From Microbacterium invictum (lineage in GTDB: Bacteria > Actinomycetota > Actinomycetes > Actinomycetales > Microbacteriaceae): a stretch of DNA of 64,000 nucleotides. The notes beneath the pieces were generated by a model, which saw nothing but the letters and a program-made list of their open reading frames with translations, made no database searches and was not told where the DNA came from. The DNA lies in contig NZ_JACIFH010000001.1 of the NCBI RefSeq assembly GCF_014197265.1, forward strand, positions 1,116,001-1,180,000, in the 5' to 3' direction. Positions 43,163-56,418 of this stretch are shown here, in pieces (positions within the stretch are counted from its first letter, which is position 1; every line of letters begins with the position of its first letter). The position numbers and the translations under genes were made by a program.

Positions 43163-44098
43163 TCAGAACGGCAGCAGCGGGTCGATCGCGATCGCGAGGA
43201 AGAGCAGGGTCAGGTAGGTGATCGACGCGTGGAAGACGCGCATCGGCTTGACCCGCTCGCCGCGCACCGCGCGGTTGTAGAGGACATGCGACTCGTAGAT
43301 GAACCAGCCGCCGAACACGACCGACGAGACCGTGTAGACCAGGCCCATGTCGGCGACCGGGACCAGCAGCAGCGAGCACGCGACGGTCGCCCATGCGTAG
43401 AGGATGACCTGCAGCCCGACCTGCGAACCGTTCCGGGTCGCGCCGAGCATGGGCACGTCGGCCTCTTCGTAGTCGCCCTTGTACTTCATCGACAGCGGCC
43501 AGTAGTGCGGCGGCGTCCACAGGAACACGAGCACGAACAGGATCAGCGGCGCCCAGTCGAGCGATCCGGTCACCGCCGACCAGCCGATCAGCACCGGGAA
43601 GCACCCGGCGATGCCGCCCCACACGATGTTCTGCTCGGTGCGGCGCTTGAGGATCATCGTGTAGATCACGACATAGAAGAAGATGGCGGCGGCCGACAGG
43701 GTCGCGGCGAGCCAGTTGGTCGTCAGGAGCAGCCAGACGGTGGATGCCACGGCGAGCACCCACGAGAAGATGAGCGCCGCGCGCGGCGAGATCTCGCCGG
43801 TCACCAGCGGCCGGCCGGCCGTGCGCTTCATATGCGCGTCGATGTCGCGGTCGAGGTACATGTTGAACGACGCCGCCGAACCGGCGCTCATCGAGCCGCC
43901 GATCACGGTCGCGAGTACGAGCCACAGATTCGGGATGCCGCCCTCGGCGAGGATCATCACCGGAACGGTCGTCACCAGCAGCAGCTCGAGCACGCGCGGC
44001 TTGGTCAGCGTGACGTAGGCGGCGATGGTGCGCCGGATGCCCTTGCGCTGATCGGTCGTGGCGGGTGCCGCCCCTGAGACCGGCTGAGTGATGTCCAT
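43163..44098 (-). CDS. ctaB: Protohaem IX farnesyltransferase (haem O synthase)
   Basis: 311 residues and about nine helices. The UbiA-family aspartate motifs are [15 protein letters not shown] and [14 protein letters not shown], and [16 protein letters not shown] is the CtaB N-terminal pattern. It adds the farnesyl group to haem B before CtaA acts. The ATG at 44098 starts the likely protein; a GTG at 44122 adds eight residues and is possible. It diverges from tkt, as in other actinobacteria. Confidence 0.95.
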   Translation of the reverse strand: MDITQPVSGAAPATTDQRKGIRRTIAAYVTLTKPRVLELLLVTTVPVMILAEGGIPNLWLVLATVIGGSMSAGSAASFNMYLDRDIDAHMKRTAGRPLVTGEISPRAALIFSWVLAVASTVWLLLTTNWLAATLSAAAIFFYVVIYTMILKRRTEQNIVWGGIAGCFPVLIGWSAVTGSLDWAPLILFVLVFLWTPPHYWPLSMKYKGDYEEADVPMLGATRNGSQVGLQVILYAWATVACSLLLVPVADMGLVYTVSSVVFGGWFIYESHVLYNRAVRGERVKPMRVFHASITYLTLLFLAIAIDPLLPF

Positions 44099-44406
44099 GA
44101 CCCCCGCAATCGCTGCTCGCACAGTTCATTTCATTCTATGTCATCGGGTCGCAGCGGCCGGCGCGCACCTCACAATGCCCGGGCCGGACACGTGAGCACA
44201 ACGTCACCGGCGGGAAACGGCGCCGACATCGCCGTCGCCCGGCGGTCGGCAAGACTCGTGGCAACACGGTGCACATGGCCGGGGCAGCATGCCCCTTCGC
44301 TATGCTGAGACCACACGCGCGCCCTGCGCCGACTCCTCCTTTTCCGCCCCGGACGAGGCCGCGGATCGGTTGGGTCTGGGCGCACTCTTGATGAAAGGCT
44401 GCCCGA
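44099..44406. promoter_or_regulatory. ctaB-tkt divergent promoter region
   Basis: 308 bp with no gene. Minus-strand TAGAAT (44133-44138) is the probable ctaB -10. Plus-strand TATGCT (44301-44306) is the probable tkt -10, giving a leader of about 95 nt. A GGGGCA-GCA-TGCCCC repeat (44281-44295) lies directly before the tkt -10 and could be an operator. Confidence 0.5.
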
Positions 44407-46482
44407 GTGTCGGAACTGCTTTGGGATGAGATCGATCGGCGCGCGGTGGACACCGCTCGCGTACTGGCTGCGGATGCCGTGGAGAAGGTCGGCAACGGCC
44501 ACCCCGGCACCGCGATGAGCTTGGCGCCGGCGGCGTACCTGCTGTACCAGCGGGTGCTGCGGCACGATCCGACCGACACCGGCTGGCTGGGCCGCGACCG
44601 GTTCATCCTGTCGGCCGGGCACTCGTCGCTGACGCAGTACGTGCAGCTGTACCTGGGCGGCTTCGGTCTCGAGCTCGACGACCTGAAGTCGCTGCGCACC
44701 TGGGGCTCGCTGACCCCGGGCCACCCCGAGTACGGGCACACCAAGGGCGTCGAGATCACGACCGGCCCACTGGGCCAGGGTCTGGCATCGGCGGTCGGGT
44801 TCGCGTATGCATCACGGTACGAGCGCGGTCTGTTCGATCCGGATGCCGCGGCGGGCACCTCGCCGTTCGATCACTTCGTGTATGTCGTCGCCGGCGACGG
44901 CGACCTGCAGGAGGGCGTCACCAGCGAAGCGGGAAGCCTCGCCGGTCACCAGAAGCTGGGCAACCTGATCGCGATCTACGACTCGAACCAGATCTCCATC
45001 GAAGACGACACCAACGTCGCGTTCTCCGAAGACGTCGCCGCCCGGTATGAGGCGTACGGCTGGCACGTGCAGACGGTGGACTGGAAGAAGACAGGCGAGT
45101 ACGTCGAGGACGTCGCCGCCCTGCACGCCGCGATCGAGGCGGCCCAGGGCGAAATGGACAAGCCCTCGCTGATCGTCCTGAAGACGATCATCGGCTGGCC
45201 CTCGCCCGGCAAGCAGAACACCGGCAAGATCCACGGCTCGGCGCTGGGCGCCGACGAGCTGGCCGCCACCAAGAAGGTCCTCGGCTTCGACCCCGAGCAG
45301 AACTTCGTCGTCGCCGACGACATCCTCGCCCGCACCCGGGCCCTCGCCGACCGTGCCGCCGAGGCGCGCGCAGCCTGGCAGACTTCGTTCGATGCGTGGG
45401 CCGCCGCCAACCCCGAGCGCAAGGCGCTGCTGGACCGCCTCGAGTCGGGCGTGCTGCCCGAGGACGTCACCGTGCCGAGCTTCGAGGCCGGCAAGGACGT
45501 GTCGACCCGCGCCGCGTCCGGCCAGGTCATCAACGCCCTCGCCGACCAGCTGCCCGAGCTGTGGGGCGGCTCGGCCGATCTGGCCGAGTCGAACCTCACC
45601 ACCATCAAATCGGCGAAGAGCTTCATCCCCTCCGAGTGGTCGACCCACGAGTGGTCGGGTGACCCGTACGGCCGGGTGCTGCACTTCGGCATCCGCGAGC
45701 ACGCGATGGGCGCGATCGTCAACGGCATCAAGCTGCACGGTCCGACGCGTCCGTTCGGCGGCACGTTCCTGATCTTCAGCGACTACATGCGCCCCGCCGT
45801 GCGGCTGGCTGCCCTCATGGACATCGCGTCGGTGTTCGTGTGGACGCACGACTCGGTCGCCCTCGGCGAGGACGGCCCCACGCACCAGCCCATCGAGCAG
45901 CTGGCCACCCTGCGCCTGATCCCGAACTTCACCGTCGTCCGGCCGGCCGACGCGAACGAGACCGCCGCCGCGTGGCTCGAGATCGTCCGGCGCCAGGGCG
46001 GCCCCACCGGCATCGCACTGACTCGCCAGAACATCCCGACCTTCCCGCGCGGCGAGGACGGGTTCGCGACCACCGACGGCGTCGCCAAGGGCGCGTATGT
46101 GCTCATCGACGCACCGGACGGCGCGCCCGACGTGGTTCTCATCGCCACCGGCTCCGAGGTGCAGCTCGCCGTCGCGGCGCGAGAGACCCTGGCCGCCGAG
46201 GGCATCAATGCCCGCGTCGTGTCGGCGCCGTCGCTGGAGTGGTTCGCCGAGCAGGACGAGGACTACCGTGAGAGCGTCATCCCGGCATCCATCCGCGCCC
46301 GTGTCTCGGTCGAAGCCGGCGTCACGGGCCTGTGGCGCAGCATCGTCGGCGACACCGGCCGCACCGTCGGCATCGACCACTTCGGCGCTTCCGCCGACTA
46401 CAAGACCCTGTTCCAGAAGTTCGGCGTCACCGCCGACGCGGTCGCCGACGCGGCCCGCGCAACCGTCAAGGAGAACGCATGA
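44407..46482 (+). CDS. tkt: Transketolase
   Basis: 691 residues, full length. TPP-binding region [20 protein letters not shown] to YDSN, early active-site [13 protein letters not shown], and [19 protein letters not shown] in the pyrimidine domain. It exchanges two-carbon units in the pentose-phosphate pathway. GTG start with GAAAGG about ten bases upstream. First gene of a six-gene pentose-phosphate operon. Confidence 0.96.
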   Translation: MSELLWDEIDRRAVDTARVLAADAVEKVGNGHPGTAMSLAPAAYLLYQRVLRHDPTDTGWLGRDRFILSAGHSSLTQYVQLYLGGFGLELDDLKSLRTWGSLTPGHPEYGHTKGVEITTGPLGQGLASAVGFAYASRYERGLFDPDAAAGTSPFDHFVYVVAGDGDLQEGVTSEAGSLAGHQKLGNLIAIYDSNQISIEDDTNVAFSEDVAARYEAYGWHVQTVDWKKTGEYVEDVAALHAAIEAAQGEMDKPSLIVLKTIIGWPSPGKQNTGKIHGSALGADELAATKKVLGFDPEQNFVVADDILARTRALADRAAEARAAWQTSFDAWAAANPERKALLDRLESGVLPEDVTVPSFEAGKDVSTRAASGQVINALADQLPELWGGSADLAESNLTTIKSAKSFIPSEWSTHEWSGDPYGRVLHFGIREHAMGAIVNGIKLHGPTRPFGGTFLIFSDYMRPAVRLAALMDIASVFVWTHDSVALGEDGPTHQPIEQLATLRLIPNFTVVRPADANETAAAWLEIVRRQGGPTGIALTRQNIPTFPRGEDGFATTDGVAKGAYVLIDAPDGAPDVVLIATGSEVQLAVAARETLAAEGINARVVSAPSLEWFAEQDEDYRESVIPASIRARVSVEAGVTGLWRSIVGDTGRTVGIDHFGASADYKTLFQKFGVTADAVADAARATVKENA

Positions 46483-47591
46483 GCACCCCCACCCAGGCTC
46501 TGTCCGACGCAGGCGTCAGCATCTGGCTCGACGACCTGTCCCGCGCGCGGATCACGTCGGGCAACCTCGCCGATCTGATCAAGACGCGCAATGTCAGCGG
46601 TGTGACCACGAACCCGACGATCTTCCAGGGCGCGATCGGCAACACCGATGACGACTCGTATGATGACGCGATCGCCGCTCTCGCTGAGCGCGGCGCATCG
46701 GCGGACGAGGCGATCTTCGAGCTCACGACGAACGACGTGCGCGACGCGGCCGACATCTTCCGCCCGGTCTTCGACGCCACCGGCGGCGAGGACGGCCGGG
46801 TGTCGATCGAGGTCTCCCCCGACCTCGCCCACGACACCGAGGCGACCGTCGCCGAGGCGAAGAAGCTGTGGGCGAAGGTCGACCGCCCCAACGCGCTGAT
46901 CAAGATCCCGGCGACCAAGGCCGGCATCCCGGCGATCACCGCGACGCTCGCCGCCGGCATCCCGGTCAACGTCACCCTGATCTTCAGCCTCGAGCGCCAC
47001 GCCGACGTCATCGAGGCCTATCTCGCCGGCATCGAGCAGGCCCGCGAGAACGGCCACGACATCTCGAAGATCCACTCCGTGGCCTCGTTCTTCGTGTCCC
47101 GCGTGGACACCGAGGTCGACAAGCGACTGACGGCGATCGGCACCGACGAGGCCCTCGGCCTCAAGAGCCTCGCCGGCGTCGCCAATGCGCGCCTGGCCTA
47201 CGAGCTGTTCGAGCAGAAGTTCGCCGAGGCGCGTGCAAAGTCGCTGACGGATGCCGGGGCGAACCTGCAGCGGCCGCTGTGGGCGTCGACGGGTGTAAAG
47301 GACCCGAACCTGCCCGACACGCTCTACGTGACCGAGCTCGTCGCCGGCGGCACCGTCAACACGATGCCCGAGAAGACGCTCGAGGCCACCTTCGACCACG
47401 GCGAGATCGCCGGCGACACCGTGACCGGCACGTACGCCGGTGCCCACGACGTGTTCGCCAGGCTCGCCGCCGTCGGCGTCAACTTCGACGATGTGACCCA
47501 GGTGCTCGAGGACGAAGGCGTCGACAAGTTCATCGCCTCGTGGCACGACCTGCAGCAGACGGTCGTGGCCGCCCTCGAGGGTGCGCGGTGA
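46479..47591 (+). CDS. tal: Transaldolase
   Basis: 370 residues, the longer actinobacterial class. [15 protein letters not shown] is the N-terminal signature, and the Schiff-base lysine lies in [27 protein letters not shown] and [11 protein letters not shown] complete the barrel. The ATG overlaps the tkt TGA. It moves dihydroxyacetone units between sugar phosphates. Confidence 0.96.
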   Translation: MSTPTQALSDAGVSIWLDDLSRARITSGNLADLIKTRNVSGVTTNPTIFQGAIGNTDDDSYDDAIAALAERGASADEAIFELTTNDVRDAADIFRPVFDATGGEDGRVSIEVSPDLAHDTEATVAEAKKLWAKVDRPNALIKIPATKAGIPAITATLAAGIPVNVTLIFSLERHADVIEAYLAGIEQARENGHDISKIHSVASFFVSRVDTEVDKRLTAIGTDEALGLKSLAGVANARLAYELFEQKFAEARAKSLTDAGANLQRPLWASTGVKDPNLPDTLYVTELVAGGTVNTMPEKTLEATFDHGEIAGDTVTGTYAGAHDVFARLAAVGVNFDDVTQVLEDEGVDKFIASWHDLQQTVVAALEGAR

Positions 47592-49207
47592 GCTTCGAGA
47601 TCCACGTCTCGGGGCACGCCAAGCGTGCCGTCGAGCAGTCGCTGCCGGGGCTGGTCGACAGCCTCGTCGCGAGTGGGATCACGGCCGGCGACGCCGACCT
47701 CTGGGGCCCCGGGGCCGCGGCCGAGGCCGCCCAGCGCCTCGGCTGGGTGCAGGCCGTCTCGGTCTCCCGTCCGCTCGTGGCCGAGATCGTCGCGCTGCGC
47801 GAAGAGCTCATCGCCAAGGGGATCACCCGCGTGGTGCTGGCCGGCATGGGCGGCTCGTCGCTCGCGCCCGAGGTCATCACCCGGACAGCGGGCGTGCCGC
47901 TGGTCATCCTCGACTCCACCTCACCCGGTCAGGTGCTCGCCGCGATCGACGGCGACGCCGAGGCCGGCGGGCTGGAGCAGACGGTGCTCGTCGTGGCATC
48001 GAAGTCCGGCTCCACCGTCGAGACCGACTCGGCCCGCCGGGCTTTCGAAGCGGCGTGGACCGATCTGGGCATCGACCCCGCCGAGCGCATCGTCGTGGTC
48101 ACCGACCCGGGTTCGCCCCTGGAGGAGTCCGCCCGCACAGCGGGCTATCGCGTGTTCTCCGCCGACCCCGCGGTCGGCGGTCGCTACTCGGCGCTGACCG
48201 CCTTCGGGCTCGTCCCGTCGGGCCTGGCCGGAGCCGACATCGAGGAGATGCTCGATGAGGCCGAGGCGACGCTGCTCGAGGTGGCGATCGACGACCCGAA
48301 GAACCCGGCGCTCGTGCTCGCTGCGGCCATCGCCGGCGGCGAGCCGCGCCGTGACAAGCTCGGCCTGATCACCGACGGCACCCACATCGAGGGCCTGCCG
48401 GACTGGATCGAGCAGCTGGTCGCCGAATCGACCGGCAAGAACGGCACCGGCATCCTGCCCGTCGTCCTGCTGCCCGTCTCCCCCGAAGTCGACCAGACCC
48501 CCGATGACCTCCAGCTCGTGCGCATCGTCGACGACGCCGTGCACTTCCAGATCATCGAGCAGCACCCCGGCGAGATCCTGATCTCAGGCTCGCTCGGAGC
48601 CCAGTTCGTCGTCTGGGAGTACGCGACCGCGATCGCCGGGCGGGTCCTGGGCATCAACCCCTTCGATCAGCCCGACGTCGAGTCGGCGAAGGAGGCGACC
48701 CGCGGTCTGCTCGACGCCCGACCCGACACCCCCGCTCCGGCCTTCGTGGAGCAGGGTGTCGAAGTGCGCGTCTCGGACCCGGCGCTGGCCGCGTCGGGCA
48801 CCCTCGAGGGCGTGTTCGACGCCCTCTGGAACACGGTGCCCGCCGACGGCTATGTCGCCATCCAGGCGTACGTCGACCGTGTCTCGCTGCCGCACCTGTC
48901 GGGGCTGCGCGAGATGGTCGCCGCGGACTCGGGCCGGCCGACCACGTTCGGGTGGGGGCCGCGGTTCCTGCACTCGACCGGCCAGTACCACAAGGGCGGC
49001 CCGGCGCACGGCGTGTTCCTGCAGATCCGCGAATCCACCGATGTCGACCTGGAGATCCCCGGCCGCCCGTTCACGTTCGGCGAACTGCTGCGCGCGCAGG
49101 CCGACGGCGATGCCCAGGTTCTCGCCGCCCATGGCCGTCCGGTCATCACCCTGACCCTGACCGACCCCCAGGTCGAGGTCCTGACGCTGTTCGAAGCAGC
49201 ACAGTAG
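47588..49207 (+). CDS. pgi: Glucose-6-phosphate isomerase
   Basis: 539 residues. [12 protein letters not shown] and [16 protein letters not shown] form the phosphate-binding SIS domains, with [20 protein letters not shown] between. The C-terminal part ([13 protein letters not shown]) is of the divergent type often found next to tal in actinobacteria. It converts glucose-6-P and fructose-6-P. GTG overlaps the tal stop. Confidence 0.93.
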   Translation: MSFEIHVSGHAKRAVEQSLPGLVDSLVASGITAGDADLWGPGAAAEAAQRLGWVQAVSVSRPLVAEIVALREELIAKGITRVVLAGMGGSSLAPEVITRTAGVPLVILDSTSPGQVLAAIDGDAEAGGLEQTVLVVASKSGSTVETDSARRAFEAAWTDLGIDPAERIVVVTDPGSPLEESARTAGYRVFSADPAVGGRYSALTAFGLVPSGLAGADIEEMLDEAEATLLEVAIDDPKNPALVLAAAIAGGEPRRDKLGLITDGTHIEGLPDWIEQLVAESTGKNGTGILPVVLLPVSPEVDQTPDDLQLVRIVDDAVHFQIIEQHPGEILISGSLGAQFVVWEYATAIAGRVLGINPFDQPDVESAKEATRGLLDARPDTPAPAFVEQGVEVRVSDPALAASGTLEGVFDALWNTVPADGYVAIQAYVDRVSLPHLSGLREMVAADSGRPTTFGWGPRFLHSTGQYHKGGPAHGVFLQIRESTDVDLEIPGRPFTFGELLRAQADGDAQVLAAHGRPVITLTLTDPQVEVLTLFEAAQ

Positions 49208-49221
49208 GAGCACCCCGCCCC

Positions 49222-50808
49222 ATGTCATTCGACACACCCGGAACGCTCGGAACCTCCGAGCCGGACGGCGTCGAGATCTCGCGTGGCAGCAACCCGCTGC
49301 GCGATCCCGACGACCGTCGACTCAGCCGCATCGCCGGCCCCAGCGCCCTCGTGATCTTCGGCGTGACAGGCGATCTGTCGCGCAAGAAGCTCATGCCCGC
49401 CGTGTACGACCTCGCCAACCGCGGCCTGCTGCCCCCGGGCTTCGCACTCGTCGGGTTCGCTCGCCGCGACTGGAAGGACCAGGACTTCGCGAAGGTCGTC
49501 TACGACGCCGTCCGGCAGCACGCGCGCACGCCGTTCCGCGAGGAGACCTGGAAGCAGCTGCTGCAGGGCATCCGCTTCGTCTCCGGCGAGTTCGGCGACC
49601 CGGCGGCCTTCCTGCGGCTGCGTGAGACCGTCGAGAAGCTCGACGTCGAACGCGGCACGATGGGCAACCACGCCTACTACCTGTCGATCCCCCCGAAGGA
49701 CTTCCCGACCGTCGCCACCCAGTTGAAGAACTCGGGGCTGGTCGATGACACCGACGACGACAGCTGGCGGCGCGTGGTCATCGAGAAGCCGTTCGGCCAC
49801 GACCTGCCCAGCGCCCGCGCACTCAACGAATCGCTCGAGGTCGCCTTTCCCGCCGACTCGATCTTCCGCATCGACCACTACCTCGGCAAGGAGACGGTCC
49901 AGAACATCCTGGCGCTGCGCTTCGCGAACGAGTTCTTCGAGCCGCTGTGGAACGCGAACTACGTCGACCACGTGCAGATCACGATGGCCGAGGACATCGG
50001 CGTCGGCGGTCGTGCCGGCTACTACGACGGCATCGGCGCAGCACGCGACGTCATCCAGAACCACCTGCTGCAGCTGCTGGCGCTGACGGCCATGGAAGAG
50101 CCCATCACCCTCGACGCCACGCAGCTGCGGGCCGAGAAGGAGAAGGTCCTCGCCGCCGTCAAGCTCCCCGACGACCTGTCCACCGCCACCGCGCGCGGTC
50201 AGTACGCGGGCGGCTGGCAGGGCGGCGAGCAGGTCACCGGCTTCCTCGACGAAGACGGCATGAATCCGCAGTCCACGACCGAGACGTACGCGGCCGTGAA
50301 GCTCGAGATCGCGACCCGCCGCTGGGCCGGCGTCCCGTTCTACCTGCGCACCGGCAAGCGCCTCGGCCGCCGCGTGACAGAGATCGCCGTCGTGTTCAAG
50401 GAGACCTCGCAGCACCTGTTCCGGCGCAGCCAGACCCTCGAGCACAGCCAGAACGCCCTGGTCATCCGCATTCAGCCCGACGAGGGCGTGACCATCCGGT
50501 TCGGATCGAAGGTGCCCGGAGCGGCGAACGAAGTGCGCGACGTCACGATGGACTTCGGCTACGGACACGCCTTCACCGAGTCGAGCCCCGAGGCCTACGA
50601 GCGCCTGATCCTCGACGTGCTGCTGGGCGACCCGCCGCTGTTCCCCCGTCATCAGGAGGTCGAGCTCTCGTGGCGCGTCCTCGACCCGGTCGAGCAGTAC
50701 TGGGCCGCGCAGGGCGGACCGCTCGAGCAGTATTCCCCCGGTTCGTGGGGCCCATCGTCCGCCGACGAGCTGCTGGCTCGCGATGGCCGCGTCTGGAGGC
50801 GCCCATGA
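49222..50808 (+). CDS. zwf: Glucose-6-phosphate 1-dehydrogenase
   Basis: 528 residues. NADP motif FGVTGDLSRKKLMPAVYDL, active-site RIDHYLGKETVQN with the catalytic His, and GYYDGIGAARDVIQNH. It is the first step of the oxidative pentose-phosphate pathway and makes NADPH. It needs the product of the next gene for assembly in corynebacteria (known for opcA). A 14-bp gap to pgi contains GGAG at the pgi stop. Confidence 0.97.
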   Translation: MSFDTPGTLGTSEPDGVEISRGSNPLRDPDDRRLSRIAGPSALVIFGVTGDLSRKKLMPAVYDLANRGLLPPGFALVGFARRDWKDQDFAKVVYDAVRQHARTPFREETWKQLLQGIRFVSGEFGDPAAFLRLRETVEKLDVERGTMGNHAYYLSIPPKDFPTVATQLKNSGLVDDTDDDSWRRVVIEKPFGHDLPSARALNESLEVAFPADSIFRIDHYLGKETVQNILALRFANEFFEPLWNANYVDHVQITMAEDIGVGGRAGYYDGIGAARDVIQNHLLQLLALTAMEEPITLDATQLRAEKEKVLAAVKLPDDLSTATARGQYAGGWQGGEQVTGFLDEDGMNPQSTTETYAAVKLEIATRRWAGVPFYLRTGKRLGRRVTEIAVVFKETSQHLFRRSQTLEHSQNALVIRIQPDEGVTIRFGSKVPGAANEVRDVTMDFGYGHAFTESSPEAYERLILDVLLGDPPLFPRHQEVELSWRVLDPVEQYWAAQGGPLEQYSPGSWGPSSADELLARDGRVWRRP

Positions 50809-51743
50809 TCATCGACCTACCCGACACCACGGTCTCGAGGATCGCCCGTTCGCTGGTCAGTGTGCGCGAAGAGGGCGGCGCCGTGGCCCTCGGCCGCGTG
50901 CTGACCCTGGTCATCGTCTCCTCGAGCGGACTCGAGGAAGACGTCATCGAGGCGGCCAACGACGCCTCGCGCGAGCACCCCATGCGCGTCATCGTGCTGA
51001 CCGCCGACACGGCCGGTGAATCGAAGCTCGACGCCCAGATCCGCGTGGGCGGCGACGCCGGCGCGAGCGAGGTCATCGTGCTGCGCGCCTCGGGCGACGC
51101 GGCCGGCAGCGAAGAGGCTCTCATCACCGGGCTGCTGCTGCCGGATGCCCCGGTCGTCGCCTGGTGGCCCGACCATCCGCCGCTCGAGCCGGCGCGCTCG
51201 CCCATCGGGCGCATGGCGCAGCGACGGATCACGGATGCTGCGACGCGGCCGTACTCGCCCGATCGACTGGCGCAGCTGGCCTCCGGGCACGCTCCCGGCG
51301 ACACCGATCTGGCATGGACGCGCCTGACCCACTGGCGCGAGCAGCTCGCCGCAGTGCTCGACCAGCCCCCGTACGATCGGGTGACCGCGGTCGAGGTCGT
51401 CGGCAGCGCGAGCTCGCCGTCGACGGCGCTGCTGGCGGCCTGGCTGCGGCTCAAGCTCGACGTGCCCGTGGAATGGCACTACGCCCAGCGCGAGAACTGG
51501 GAGCACGGCATCCAGAAGGTCCGCCTGACCCGCGCCTCCGGCGATATCGTCCTGGAGCGGAGCAACCCGATCGACGCGACGCTGACCCAGCCCGGACAGC
51601 CGTCGCACGACATCGTGCTGCCGCGTCGCACCCTGCGCGAGTGCCTCGCCGAAGAGCTCCGCCGTCTGGATCCGGACCTCCTGTATGGTCGAGTGATCAC
51701 CGAGGGGTGGGAGCTTCTGGAGCCCCCGACGACCGCGGAGTAG
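50805..51743 (+). CDS. opcA: Glucose-6-phosphate dehydrogenase assembly protein OpcA
   Basis: 312 residues. N-terminal domain to about 130, then PVVAWWPDHPP and the C-terminal VEWHYAQRENWEHGIQKVRL, the OpcA_G6PD pattern. It is redox-responsive in cyanobacteria and structural in corynebacteria. The ATG overlaps the zwf TGA, which fits a stoichiometric partner. Confidence 0.95.
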   Translation: MIIDLPDTTVSRIARSLVSVREEGGAVALGRVLTLVIVSSSGLEEDVIEAANDASREHPMRVIVLTADTAGESKLDAQIRVGGDAGASEVIVLRASGDAAGSEEALITGLLLPDAPVVAWWPDHPPLEPARSPIGRMAQRRITDAATRPYSPDRLAQLASGHAPGDTDLAWTRLTHWREQLAAVLDQPPYDRVTAVEVVGSASSPSTALLAAWLRLKLDVPVEWHYAQRENWEHGIQKVRLTRASGDIVLERSNPIDATLTQPGQPSHDIVLPRRTLRECLAEELRRLDPDLLYGRVITEGWELLEPPTTAE

Positions 51744-51763
51744 GGCACAGGAGGCACCGTCGC

Positions 51764-52540
51764 ATGGCTGAGTTCTGGACCGAGAAGCGTGTCGTCATCA
51801 GTCCGGACGCGGCCGAGCTGGTCACCTCCGTCGCGGCCCGCTTCTTCGACCGCATCGGCAAACGCACCGGCGCGGGCAAGACGGCGCATATCGCTCTGAC
51901 CGGCGGTGTCATCGGCACCGAGGTGCTGCGTGCCATCGGCGCCGACCCGGCTCGCCATGACATCGACTGGTCGTCGGTGCATCTGTGGTGGGGCGATGAG
52001 GTGTTCGCGCCCTGGGACAGCGCCGAGCGCAACCATCACGCCGCCCGGGTGCTGCTGGATGCCATCGATATCCCGACGGCGAATGTCCACCCGATGCCGT
52101 CGTCCGACGACGTTGCGGACATCGACGACGCCGCGTCCGCCTACGCCGCCGAGCTCGCCCGGTTCGGCGACGACGAGCGGGCCTGGCCGACCTTCGACGT
52201 CTGCTTCCTCGGCGTCGGGCCGGATGCGCACATCGCCGCGCTCTTCCCCGATCGCGCCGAGATCCAGGTCGTCGATCGCGCGGTGGTCGCCGTGCGCGAC
52301 TCCCCCAAGCCGCCGTCGCTGCGCCTCACGCTGACCCGCCCCGTCCTGAACTCGTCACGACGGGTGTGGATGGTGATCGCCGGAGACGACAAGGCTGCCG
52401 CGCTCGGGCTGGCGCTGGCCGGAGCGAGCTATGAGAGCGTGCCGGCAGCCGGGGCGAAGGGGCGCAAGCGCACCATCCTGTTCGTGGACCGCGCGGCTGC
52501 GGCTCAGGTCCCGGCCGAGCTCATCGACCAGGAATACTGA
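51764..52540 (+). CDS. pgl: 6-phosphogluconolactonase
   Basis: 258 residues of the NagB/DevB type: HIALTGGVIGTEVLRAI, WWGDEVFAPWDSAERNHHAA and FLGVGPDAHIAALFP. It hydrolyses 6-phosphogluconolactone, the product of Zwf. ACAGGAGG lies 9-16 bases before the ATG. It converges on rbpA with a 3-bp gap and no terminator. Confidence 0.94.
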   Translation: MAEFWTEKRVVISPDAAELVTSVAARFFDRIGKRTGAGKTAHIALTGGVIGTEVLRAIGADPARHDIDWSSVHLWWGDEVFAPWDSAERNHHAARVLLDAIDIPTANVHPMPSSDDVADIDDAASAYAAELARFGDDERAWPTFDVCFLGVGPDAHIAALFPDRAEIQVVDRAVVAVRDSPKPPSLRLTLTRPVLNSSRRVWMVIAGDDKAAALGLALAGASYESVPAAGAKGRKRTILFVDRAAAAQVPAELIDQEY

Positions 52541-52543
52541 CGC

Positions 52544-52900
52544 TCAGGCCTGGCCGCGGCGCTCGCGCAGCTGCTGCAGCGCGTCGTCGAGAAGCTGTTC
52601 GGCCTCGTCGTCGGAGCGACGCTCCTTGACGTAGGCGAGATGCGTCTTGTACGGCTCGGCCTTCGCGACGGCCGGCGGGTTCGCCTTGTCGCGGCCGGCC
52701 GGCAGCCCCGAGTGCGGGGAGTCGATGGTTTCGGGGATCTCTTCCTCGGCGATGCCCGCCGCGAAATAGCGGACGGTCTCGTTGCCGAGGGCGTCCCAGT
52801 AGGAGACGGAGACACGGTCGGCGTGGTGGCCGTGGTCCTGCTCGCCCATCGGGCCGGCACCCACGCGGGTGCCTCGGATTGCGTTTCCGCCGGTTGCCAT
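52544..52900 (-). CDS. rbpA: RNA polymerase-binding protein RbpA
   Basis: 118 residues. AIRGTRVGAGPMGEQD and the core VSYWDALGNETVRYFAA match the RbpA N-terminal tail and core. KTHLAYVKERRSDDEAEQLLDDAL is the sigma-interaction domain. RbpA stabilises the housekeeping sigma factor and open complexes and is confined to actinobacteria. It has no cysteines, so it lacks the zinc site seen in streptomycete RbpA. The ATG overlaps the secG TGA. Confidence 0.85.
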   Translation of the reverse strand: MATGGNAIRGTRVGAGPMGEQDHGHHADRVSVSYWDALGNETVRYFAAGIAEEEIPETIDSPHSGLPAGRDKANPPAVAKAEPYKTHLAYVKERRSDDEAEQLLDDALQQLRERRGQA

Positions 52901-53148
52901 CAGATCCCCTGGAACTTCGTGATGAGGCCGAGTGCGACGACCGTGATGAACCACACGAGTGCGAGCACGATCGTGAAGCGGTTGAGGTTGCGCTCCGCGA
53001 GCCCCGACGATCCCAGTGACGAGGTCATGCCGCCGCCGAACATGTCGGACAGGCCGCCGCCGCGTCCCTTGTGAAGGAGGATCAGGAGGGTCAGCAGGAG
53101 GCTGGTGATGCCCAGCAGCACCTGCAGGACGAACTCGATGGTCTGCAC
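52900..53148 (-). CDS. secG: Preprotein translocase subunit SecG
   Basis: 82 residues with two hydrophobic helices (about 5-25 and 60-77) and the conserved loop LHKGRGGGLSDMFGGG. It is a membrane component of the SecYEG channel. GTG start with a weak GAAAGG about 12 bases upstream. It lies after tpiA in the same direction, the normal actinobacterial order. Confidence 0.93.
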   Translation of the reverse strand: MQTIEFVLQVLLGITSLLLTLLILLHKGRGGGLSDMFGGGMTSSLGSSGLAERNLNRFTIVLALVWFITVVALGLITKFQGI

Positions 53149-53256
53149 AGTCGTAGAAGCCTTTCGCTGCGACCGGTTCAGGTCGCACAAGGGTCGAGTA
53201 TACCGGGTGGTGTGGCGCGGCACCGCGTCTGCACGACGGCGGGCCGCGCCACGCAC

Positions 53257-54044
53257 TCACACGCCGACGTGCTTCTGGTAGCGGATGATCGCGGCGAACT
53301 CATCGACGAGGAGGCTGGCCCCGCCCACGAGCGCACCGTCGACATCGGGCTCGCGCATGAAGCTCGCGATGTTGCCGGACTTGACCGACCCGCCGTAGAG
53401 CACGCGGGTGCGCTCGGCGGCGTCGGCGCCGAGCTTCTGCCCGATCACCTCACGCAGCTTGGCGCACACGTCCTGCGCCTGCTGCGGCGTGGCGGCCTGG
53501 CCCGAGCCGATGGCCCACACCGGCTCATAGGCGACGACGATGTCGGCATCTGCCGGCACGCCGTCGAGCGCCTTCTCGAGCTGACCGACCGGCACGGCCG
53601 CCGCGCCGAACTCCTCGAGATCTGCAGCGGTCTCGCCGACGCAGATGACCGGAACGAGGCCGTGCCGGAGCGCGGCCTGCACCTTCTCGGCCACGATCTC
53701 GTCGCCCTCGTGGTGGTACTCGCGACGCTCGGAGTGTCCGATGATCACGTAGCGCGCGCTGAGCTTGGCGAGGAACGCCCCCGACACCTCGCCGGTGTAG
53801 GCACCGGCATCCTTCGTCGACAGATCCTGCGCGCCCAGGGCGAACGGGATCTTGTCGGCGTCCAGCAGCGTCTGCACGGTGCGGATGTCGGTGAACGGCG
53901 GAAAGACCGCGACTTCGACGCTGCCGTCCTCGTGCGCGGCGTCCTTGAGCGTCCAATGCAGCTTCTGGACGAACGCGACCGCCTGCAGGTGGTCGAGGTT
54001 CATCTTCCAGTTGCCGGCGATGAGCGGCGTCCGGCCGCCACCTG

Positions 54045-54057
<13 letters not shown>
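53257..54057 (-). CDS. tpiA: Triosephosphate isomerase
   Basis: 266 residues. TPLIAGNWKMN, active-site His in IGHSERREYHHEGDE, catalytic Glu in AYEPVWAIGSG and GGASLLVDEF at the end. The start overlaps the end of pgk by 13 bp. It interconverts the two triose phosphates. Confidence 0.97.
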
Positions 54058-55262
<1,205 letters not shown>

Positions 55263-55267
55263 GATCG

Positions 55268-56401
<1,134 letters not shown>

Positions 56402-56418
56402 CCTTTCTTGCGACACTA

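Noticed and set aside
43163..44122. Longer ctaB start at GTG 44122
   Set aside because: The ATG at 44098 gives the usual short N terminus; the GTG lacks a ribosome site and sits 10 nt after the -10, outside the leaderless spacing seen elsewhere. It is still possible.
44812..46380. 522-codon minus-strand open frame opposite tkt
   Set aside because: Antisense shadow of transketolase; no start signals or recognisable domain.
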